Assembly (NCBI GenBank): GCA_015179125.1
Contig: WHVA01000067.1
Coordinates: forward strand, 248,001 to 312,000
Reading direction: 5' to 3'
Length of the DNA stretch: 64,000 nt
Origin: Gautieria morchelliformis
Lineage: Eukaryota > Basidiomycota > Agaricomycetes > Gomphales > Gomphaceae
The translations under genes were made by a program, and so were the position numbers. The notes below the pieces were generated by a model. That model was not told where the DNA came from and did not search any database. It saw nothing but the letters and a program-made list of their open reading frames with translations. Below, in pieces: positions 56,700-64,000 of this stretch; position 1 is the first letter of the stretch, and the number at the start of each line of letters is the position of its first letter.

Positions 56700-57927
56700 A
56701 TGAGTGCCCCAGTAGATTTCTCGAAGATGTCCAGCGCGGAGATGAAACAGCACTTCGCTGATATGCTCGCGCAAAAGGAAATGGCCGAGAAACGCGAGGC
56801 TGAGGAAGCTGCGCGGAAAGAGAAAGAACGTCGGGAGAAGGAGCGGAAGGAGCAGGAGAGGAAAGAGCGTGAACGCCGCGAGGAGGAGGAGCGCGTCCGT
56901 GAAGAGAGACGGAAACGGAACGCGGCACGGAAGGCTGCTGCGGACAAGGCTGCTGCAGAGAAAGCGGCTGCGGAGAAAGCGGAAAGGGATCAGGTGAGTC
57001 GGAAATGTCCGGCGGAAATGTTCTTGAAGTTAACTAGAGTTCTTCCAGAATCATGTTCAGGACGAGTCAGAGTCAGACTCGGAAGGTTCGGCGGAAAGTA
57101 CACCGACTCCGGAAGGAAAAGGGAAGCAAAAGGAGATTGCGACCCCGGTGAACCTTGTGGCGGAACGGAAACGTCGAGCGGACGCATTCCAGAAGGCTCG
57201 AAAGGAGAAGTTGAGTCGTATGTTGGAACTCCGTGAACTGGGGCCGGAAAATCCCGCGACTAAGAAGCGGAAAACTCGGGACGGCGAAGAGGAAAAGGCC
57301 CCATGTGACCCATGCGAGTCTAAGGGGGTGGATTGCACGTGGTCGAGCAATCCACGGGAAACGTCGTGCGACCAGTGCCGTGACAGGAAAAGGCGCTGCG
57401 TTGTGGACGGGTGCGCTTCCAGGCTGGAGCGAAAGAAACAGAAGGTTGAGGAGTCGAATCCGAAGGCGGAACCGGGACCGAGCGGAGGGAGGGCTGAGGA
57501 ATCATTTCCGGTGACCGGAAAGTCGGCACAGGCGGTGTTGAATCGGTTCACCATGGCTTCTCCGCTCCTCGACATCGCCGGGTCGCTGAGGGCCATGCGG
57601 GAACAGCAGCGTGAAATCCGGGACATCATGATCGAGATGTCCGAGGTTCAGCAGCATCAGGTTCTGTCAATTCAGAACCAGATGACTGTCATGTCTACCG
57701 TCCTGCAGCAGTTGACGCGGGAAATGCGGTGGCGGAACGATCTGGTCCGGGACCGAATGGATGCGCGGCTTCGGGAGCAGGGAATTGGGGCGGAAGCTGG
57801 TCCGAGCGGTGGGGCGGAAACAAGGGAAAGGGTGGAAACGGAGTTGGTGAGTGTCGAGGTAGGGGAGGCGGAAAAAGAGCCGGAAGCGGAAAAAGAGGTC
57901 GAGGCGGAGACAATGAGGGAGGAGTAG
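56700..57927 (+). CDS. Antisense accessory protein of Gypsy family B: coiled coil plus Zn2Cys6-type cluster
   Basis: Two exons (56700-56993 and 57049-57927) with a 55-base GT-AG intron give an open frame of 390 residues, opposite to gag-pol. Residues about 25-98 are a highly charged K/E/R helix that should form a coiled coil. A Ser/Glu-rich acidic stretch follows (DESESDSEGSAES). Residues near 185-220 read CDPCESKGVDC...SCDQCRDRKRRC, spacing C-x2-C-x6-C-x10-C-x2-C-x6-C, exactly the fungal Zn2Cys6 DNA-binding cluster. A helical region with many M, Q and E residues follows and the tail is EAEKE-rich. The ATG follows a pyrimidine-rich run 122 bases beyond the LTR, which may supply the promoter. 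The gene ends 122 bases from the convergent pol stop. DNA binding and regulation are inferred. Confidence 0.82.
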
Positions 57928-58049
57928 GGGTCGAATAACTTGTAACATAGTTTCTTGAAGTGTCGGAAATCACAATGGAAAAGTAGGCGGAAATGTGTGT
58001 GACTTCAGAACCGTAAGAAATGGGGTATCGGAAGTGGGGTCGGAATTGA

Positions 58050-61000
58050 CTAGGGCGCGGAAACGGGGCCAGGCTTATCAGGATATGACTTGTGAAAGTC
58101 AGAGACGAGGTCAGAGGCGTGGTCAAGTTCCGTGGCGGAAATCCACGAAGTCTCTTCGTCAGTGTTTTCATAGCCTGCCCACTTGACTAGGTACTGGAGT
58201 TGGCAGCGGTATCTTCTGTCGAGCTTGGAGTTGAGAATTTCCGAGATCTCATATTCCGGTTCTCCATCAATGACGACTGGCGGAGGCGGAGGTTGTTCTC
58301 GATTCGGAATTGTATTCGGAACTGCGGGTTCAAGCATGGAGACGTGGAATACCGGATGTACTGCGCGCATATTGTCAGGAAGTCTGAGGGTGAAAGAACG
58401 ACTGCCGGCCTTAGCGATGATCTCGTAAGGACCGAGGTATTTCTCAGAGAGTTTCTTCGAGGGGCGAGTGGTGCGGAAGTTTTCCGCTTTGACAAAGACT
58501 TTGTCGCCAATCTCGAATGCCGGTTGCGGAAGGCGTTTCCGATCGGCGGAAGTTTGGTATCTCTTCTGGGCAGCGGTAATGTTCTCTCGGAGGTGCTGGT
58601 GAAGGTCGTCAAGTTCCACAACGAAATCTCGGGCTCTTGCAGAGGCGAGGTCGCGTTCAGGGTGGATGGCGAGATTCGGGTGGTAGCCCTTGTTGGCATA
58701 AAAGGGTGAAATTCCGGTGGTAGCGGAAGGCGCGTTGTTGTAGGCAAATTCCGCAAGCGGAAGAAGGTCGGACCAATTGCTATGTTGGTAGTTGCAATAG
58801 ACGCGGAGATACTGCTCAAGGGTCTGATTAGTACGTTCCGTTTGTCCGTCTCCTTCGGGGTGATAACCGGAAGTGAAGTGGAGTTTCATGTCGAGAGCCT
58901 TGCCGAGTGTGCGGAAAAAGGAGGACACGAATTCGGATCCACGGTCGGAAGTGACATGGGAAGGGATTCCGTGCTTGGAAAAGATGTGGAGCACGAAGAG
59001 CTGTGCGAGCTGGGCGGAAGTTATGGTGTCGTAGGTCGGAATAAAGATGGACTGCTTTGTGAGGCGGTCAATGATCACTAGAATGGTATCATAGCCGGAT
59101 GACTTAGGAAGTTTCTCAATGAAATCCATGGATATTGAATTCCACGGTTGTTCCGGGATCGGAAGTTGCTTCAGGAGGCCGTAGGGTTTGTGACGTTGAG
59201 GCTTGGCTCGCATACAGGTGGTGCATGACTTGCAGTAGTCTTGGACCATCGTGCGGAGGAGAGGCCAAGTATAGGTACGTCGGATTATGTCGAGGGTCTT
59301 GTTCTGGCCTTGGTGTCCTGAGAGCGGATGATCGTGGCTTTGCTGGAGCACGCGAAGTCGTAGATCGTTGGTGTCCGGAACGTAAATCCGGGACTTGTAC
59401 CGGAGAAATCCGTCGGAATCGAGGGACCATCCAGGACTGGTGGGGTCATCGAGGTGGGTTGCGGAGGTGGGGTCGGAACGGAGTGCGGAACGGATGTCGG
59501 AATGGAGAGACTCGGTGTCCATAATAATTGAGGCGCGGAGTAGCGGAAACTGCAATGCTGTGGCACGCAGGGACGATGCCAGTTGCTCAGTGGAGAATAC
59601 TGGGCGGAAATTGTGCGGATTAACGCTGGCATAGTCGCTACTTCCCTCTTTTGGGTAGACGTCCCAACGTCTAGTGAGCGCGTCGGGTTTTGCTCCGAGC
59701 TTTCCGGGGCGGAAACGGATCACCATGTTGAACTGTGAGAGGTATTCAGACCAGCGGACTTGACGGCGAGTCAAAATCTTAGTGGTTGCAAAATACTCAA
59801 GGTTCTTATGATCCGTTACAACGTCGATCGGATAAGTTGGACCTTCGAGGTAATGTCTCCAGATTTTGAAGGCTTCGAAAATCGCAAGTAGTTCCTTATC
59901 GTGGACGTCGTAGTTGAGTTCCGGGGCGGAAAAGGTGCGGGAATGAAAGGCGATCGGATGAATTTCTCCGTCGTCGGGTGAAATGATGGAAAGAATGGCG
60001 GCTAGCGCGTAGTCAGAAGCGTCGGTTTCGAGTACAAGTTGGGCATCAGGAATCCAGAAACCGAGTATGGGAGCCGTGGTGAAGGCCGATTTGAGGGCTT
60101 CAAATGCGGAACGGCATTCCGGTGTGAAATTCCATGGGGCACCCTTCCTGGTGAGACGCGTGAGCGGAACAGTAATGTCGGAAAAATTATAAATGAAACG
60201 CCGGTAAAAGTTGGCGAAGCCAAGGAAAGACTGCACATCCTTAACACGTCGGGGTTCCGGCCATTCTTGAATTGCCTTGACCTTGTCCTCTGCCATGGTA
60301 AGACCTGTTGGAGAGAGGATGTAGCCGAGGTATTCGACCGTGTCGCGATGCCATTCGCATTTCTCTGCTTTTGCGTAGAGATGATGTTTGCGTAGCGGCG
60401 GAGTACTTCGCGGACATGTTCCCGATGTTTTTCCGGTGTGTCGAATAGATGAGGATGTCGTCAATGTAGACTAGAACGCATACGTCGAGGAGGTCGGAAA
60501 ATACGTCGTTCATGAATCGCTGAAAAGCGGCGGGAGCATTGGTTAGACCAAAAGGCATGACAGTCCACTCAAAAGCACCGTAGCGGGTGCGGAAGGTGGT
60601 TTTCCACTCGTCACCTTCCCGGATGCGGACAAGGTGATAAGCGTGCCGGAGGTCAATTTTGGTGTAGATCTTCGCCCTGCGGGGAGTGTCGAGTAAGTCG
60701 GAAATGCGCGGAAGCGGATATTTGTCCTTTTTAGTGAGGGCATTGAGTCCGCGGAAATCGACGCAGAGGCGGAGAGATCCATCCTTCTTCTTGACGAAGA
60801 GGACCGGAGCGCCGTGCGGAGACAGCGAAGGGCGGATAAAGCCCATGTTGAGATGTTCATCGACGAACTCTCGGAGAGTTAGGAGTTCACTTTGCGAAAG
60901 GGAGTAGATCGGTCCAAGGGGCGGAGATGCTCCTTCTTCCAAATCTATCTTCAAGTCGTAAGGTCGATGTTCAGCAGGTTTGTCGGCTTTGGCCTTATTG

Positions 61001-61733
61001 AACACGTCCGGGAAGTCACGATATTCTTCCGGAACTGAGCTCATGTCGACCGGAGCGGAAGTCGAGGCGGAACGAGCCTTGACTGAAGCCGAATCGGAGA
61101 GGTGAAGCTGGAAACGGTCGTATCATCTTGCCGTTGCAATACGCGGAAAGCGGTGGCGGAAACGAGCGCAATTCGAGGAGCTTCGAGGGGCGGAGGTGCT
61201 AAAGCGGGACCGGAGTGCGGAACTGAATCCACGAGCGGAGTTGCAGAAGAGGCCTGAGCCATCTTTGCAGAAGACGTCGGAATAGACGGAAGTTGATCCG
61301 GGGTACGGAACTGTATTTGACCCAATGCCCAGTTAATCGACGGATTATATCGGGTGAGCCAATTGTGTCCTAGTACAACGGAACAGCTAGCATCTAGCGG
61401 AGTAACGTAAAACGTAACTTCATGGTTGTCCCCAGTAGCGAAACGGATAGACAGATCCACAACTTGGGAAATTCCCGTGTTGGAAGACCCGTCGAAAAGG
61501 CGGAGCGGAATAGTCGGAATGTTGCGGGTCGGAAGTTTATGTTTCAAAACAAAGTCGGAATCGAGGAAACAATGAGTCGAACCGGAGTCGACCAATGCTG
61601 TAAACGGGGGTGCGGAAATGGTGTCGGAAGTGAGCGGAACAGAGAGAGAGTCGGAGGACGAAAGAGCGGATGCGTTGAGTTTAACCTCGTTTGTCGCACG
61701 AATGGGGTCAACACAGCCCTCAGCTCGTGCGGA
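58050..61733 (-). pseudogene. pol of family B: protease, RT, RNase H, integrase, chromodomain
   Basis: The protease has the intact active site ALVDSGSTHCFLDSDF (61600). RT has [37 protein letters not shown] and catalytic YIDDILIYS. RNase H has LETDASDYALAAILS and TDHKNLEYF. Integrase has the zinc motif ending CTTCMRAKP, then SMDFIEKLP, TSDRGSEFVSSFF and DGQTERTNQTLEQYL. The chromodomain YLVKWAGYENTDEETSWI lies near the C-terminus, followed by SYPDKPGPVSAP. Single-base frame breaks lie near 61120 (before [13 protein letters not shown]) and at two points near 60443 and 60397 just after the YIDD motif. All catalytic residues are present, so the copy decayed recently. Confidence 0.87.
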
Positions 61734-61750
61734 GGCCGGAGGACTGCTGA

Positions 61751-63175
61751 CTATTTTTTTGAATCCGCAGCGGGAACCGCTTCGGATTTCTCTTCCGTCT
61801 TTGCTGCGCGGCCTTTGGCCTTAGCAGCGGAGGCGGAAGCGCGAGTGCAGTCGCGAGCGACGTGACCTCCTTTGCCGCAGAAGAGGCAAAGGTTGTTGTC
61901 CATGCGACGCTGGCGTTCTACAGGGGTTAGTTTTCCGTCTTTCCCAAGTTTGTCGGAAAGATCCGGGGTGCTCTTCCGGGCATTGGTGTTAGAACCAGAG
62001 GCCTGGTTGTTCCGAGGGGTGTTGTTGTTGTTCCGGTTGCCGGAGTTGGATCCGGAACTGTTGTTGTTGTTGTTTCCGGAGTTGGTGTTTCCGGAATTGG
62101 TCTTCTTCTTGTCTTTATCAGACTTCTTGTCGGAAGACTTGTCGTTCTTGCTCTGGGCGGAGGTTTCACGAGCAATCTCGGAGTGTCTTTCCCAGTAGCG
62201 CGAATCGATGGATTGGGCGAGGTTGCGGAGGTCGGTAAGGGTGGCGGGTTTGCCGACGCGGGCAATTTCATCCTTGATGCGGGGTGGCAAGCCCATGTAA
62301 AACTGGCGTCGGAGTGCGGCTTCTCCCCATTGGACTCGAGGAGCGAGCTGCTGAAACGTGACGATATATTTAGCTATCTTATGAGTGTCTTTCATGCGAA
62401 GCTTATCGAGTTCGTTTTCCGCATCGGCTTCCATATCAAATGGTCCGAAGTTGCTGCGGAGTTCGGAAATGAAATTGGGGTAATCGTCGGCCCAGTCGAC
62501 GAGAGCGAACGGATCCATGAGGGCGGGTTCGAAATAGTCGAGCGCCGTGCCTCGGAGATAGGAAAGGGCATAATTGACCTTTCGTTCGTCGTCGGGAAAG
62601 GCGTCGGGACGATCACGGAAATTGAGTTGAAGCTGAACCAGAAATGGCTGGAGCTTCTTGGGGTCGGAACCGTCGAACTGATCTGGTTCGCGGACCTTTG
62701 TCTTGGGGCGTGGTGGTGCTTGGGCCGGGCGCTGGAGTTGTCCGGCTAGCATGGCGATGGCTTGTGCAAGATCCGGAACTGGCGCGGGCGGAACTGGGTT
62801 GGCGGGAATCTGAGGTGGAATTGGAGGTGGAGGACCGCCGGGAGGACCGCCTGGGGGACCGCCGGGTGGGCCGCCATGAGGGCCGCCTGGAGGGCCGCCT
62901 GGAGGTGGTGGTGGTGGAGCTGGGCGTCGGAATGACGCTGCTGTTTGTTCGCCGCTGCTACTCGTCGAATTCCCGTCGTAGTCGGGATTGTCGTCGGGAT
63001 TAGCGTCGGGAACTTCTTCGAAACGTTGCGGAAAAGCATCGGAAAGCTCATCGTCGGCACGAGAGCTGCTGGAGGGTTCCGCGTGCCTTGGTGCTGCGGA
63101 TCTAAGATTGCCAAAATAAGAGAGAGCTTCGACAGCTCCTGCTCGAGCTGAAGTAGCTGTGGTACGAGGAGGCAT
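61751..63175 (-). CDS. gag of family B
   Basis: An open frame of 474 residues. The N-terminus is polar with a long PPGGPPGG repeat (residues about 90-120), which is a coding minisatellite. The capsid follows (FDGSDPKKLQPFLVQLQLNF, GTALDYFEP, MKDTHKIAKYIVTFQQL, RRQFYMGLPPRIKDEIA), then an S/N/G-rich linker and the CCHC knuckle CLFCGKGGHVARDC near residue 440. It forms the particle and binds element RNA. No stop interrupts it, in contrast to pol of the same copy. Confidence 0.9.
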   Translation of the reverse strand: MPPRTTATSARAGAVEALSYFGNLRSAAPRHAEPSSSSRADDELSDAFPQRFEEVPDANPDDNPDYDGNSTSSSGEQTAASFRRPAPPPPPPGGPPGGPHGGPPGGPPGGPPGGPPPPIPPQIPANPVPPAPVPDLAQAIAMLAGQLQRPAQAPPRPKTKVREPDQFDGSDPKKLQPFLVQLQLNFRDRPDAFPDDERKVNYALSYLRGTALDYFEPALMDPFALVDWADDYPNFISELRSNFGPFDMEADAENELDKLRMKDTHKIAKYIVTFQQLAPRVQWGEAALRRQFYMGLPPRIKDEIARVGKPATLTDLRNLAQSIDSRYWERHSEIARETSAQSKNDKSSDKKSDKDKKKTNSGNTNSGNNNNNSSGSNSGNRNNNNTPRNNQASGSNTNARKSTPDLSDKLGKDGKLTPVERQRRMDNNLCLFCGKGGHVARDCTRASASAAKAKGRAAKTEEKSEAVPAADSKK

Positions 63176-63208
63176 AGTGATAGTTATCGGGTGGCAATCA
63201 GATAATAC

Positions 63209-63901
63209 TGTTACGTATCGAGATTTCCACTAAGTCGGAACTGGAAAGGACAGCGGCTTCAACTTATAGGTTGCGCCCCCAATGAACTATCGTCCTAGGT
63301 ATTTCGGAAATGAGCCGGAAGTCGGAAAGTACTGGACCAGAGGTTTGGTCGGAACTTGAGTCGGAACTGAGGCGGAAGGCGGAAGACGGAAGGCTGAGAG
63401 AGAGACTGAGATCTTGCTAGACTCGCTGTGCTAAGAACAGGAGATGGAGCGAAGGAAATCAAGTATCGAAGGTGATTATCTGATTGCAGAATAACAGACA
63501 TACATGAGGGGGGTTTTATACAAAGCGCAGAGCAACAAGTAATGGTGTTGTACTAAGCAAATTCCGGAGGAAGCGGAAGTCGAGTACAATGTGTGGGAAC
63601 TAACTAATTGGGAACAATGGGACTACAAGGGGGGTTCAGGGTAAGGTAGAACAATGGCAAAGAACAAGGGGTCGGGAAAACATATCTGACAACGAACTAC
63701 AAGGGTGACCGGATATATGGTTTTGATGAATGGCGAGGTAGGTCCGGTGGGTCCGAGTAATAGAGTCGAAAGAACAAGGGAAATGTACAAGGGGCGGAAT
63801 GGCGGAAATGTCGGAGGGGCGGAACGTGTGGCGGAACTATTGGAGAGGCGGAATGTATGGCGGAACTGAGGGTCGGAAGTCGGAAATGAACGGTCGTAAC
63901 A
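63209..63901 (-). repeat. 5' LTR of family B
   Basis: 693 bp, TG...CA ends. The primer-binding region would be just left of 63209 on the minus strand (GTATTATCTGATTGCCACCC); I cannot assign a tRNA. The bases after 63901 begin CTCCGCTAG, which also stands one base before the left LTR. Confidence 0.92.
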
Positions 63902-64000
63902 CTCCGCTAGTGCTCCTTGGGCTAAGCCCTGGGCTTGTCCGTGCCTGCGTTGGCGGGGTGGGATTTGCGCTCTGTGCGCTGCGTGTTTTCCGTTTCGTTC
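63902..64000. other. Right flank of family B
   Basis: About 100 bases of GC-rich sequence containing GGGCTAAGCCCTGGGCTTG. Too short to assign. Confidence 0.3.

Larger units (their letters stand above)
55896..63901 (-). mobile_element. Ty3/Gypsy chromovirus, family B, with antisense accessory gene
   Basis: The element is 8.0 kb on the minus strand with LTRs of 682 bp (55896-56577, its 3' LTR) and 693 bp (63209-63901, its 5' LTR), both ending TGTTACG...CGTAACA. gag, protease, RT, RNase H, integrase and chromodomain lie in order from right to left. The purine-rich tract AGAAGGGAGA next to the 3' LTR is a likely polypurine tract. About 1.5 kb extra lies between the pol end and the 3' LTR and contains a plus-strand gene. 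The left flank is family A gag. Confidence 0.93.

Noticed and set aside
1..64000. CRISPR arrays, rRNA, riboswitches or bacterial operons
   Set aside because: None seen. The spliceosomal introns and retroelement types indicate fungal nuclear DNA.

Overview
The window is nuclear DNA of a filamentous basidiomycete, most likely a mushroom-forming agaricomycete. The evidence is many short GT-AG introns of about 47-76 bases, a single-exon F-box gene, a C2/NACHT/WD40 NLR-type gene, fungal chromoviruses (Ty3/Gypsy with a C-terminal chromodomain), and a Tc1/mariner-like transposase of a type I associate with mushroom genomes. It is accessory, transposon-rich DNA. No rRNA, CRISPR or bacterial operon structure is seen.

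Layout. 1-5.5 kb: a cluster of LTR-type copies, a solo LTR with perfect target-site duplication (TSD), a MITE and an ankyrin fragment. 6.2-8.2 kb: an intact eight-exon chromate transporter. 9.3-12.4 kb: a decayed S28 serine peptidase gene. 13.6-15.3 kb: a decayed ABCA-type transporter on the minus strand. 16.3-21.6 kb: a large NLR-type gene with a C2-like N-terminus, NACHT domain, 15 nearly identical WD40 repeats and a C-terminal cap. 22-27 kb: Gypsy relics. 27.0-32.0 kb: a three-layer nest in which a LINE is split by a solo LTR, itself split by a Tc1/mariner-like element; each junction is marked by its TSD. 32.2-33.4 kb: a hAT-type element with an 8-bp TSD and a GC-rich internal segment, followed by Helitron-like 3' ends.

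35.8-39.3 kb: an F-box gene, then a PD-(D/E)XK-like gene split by a solo LTR. 39.8-46.1 kb: a full-length but mutated chromovirus (family A). 47.9-49.8 kb: a five-exon gene joining a possible nuclease-like domain to a divergent protein kinase. 50.1-52.4 kb: a decayed RTC4-like gene. 52.4-55.9 kb: a second family A copy with its second half inverted. 55.9-63.9 kb: a second chromovirus (family B) on the minus strand, with both LTRs.

The most unusual item is inside family B. Between its 3' LTR and the end of pol lies an intact two-exon gene in antisense orientation. It encodes a 390-residue protein with a charged coiled coil and a Zn2Cys6-type cluster of six cysteines. The pol gene of the same copy is frameshifted while this accessory gene is open. 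The window therefore combines fast-evolving host genes (NLR, nuclease/kinase) with retroelements that have repeatedly inserted into genes and into each other.
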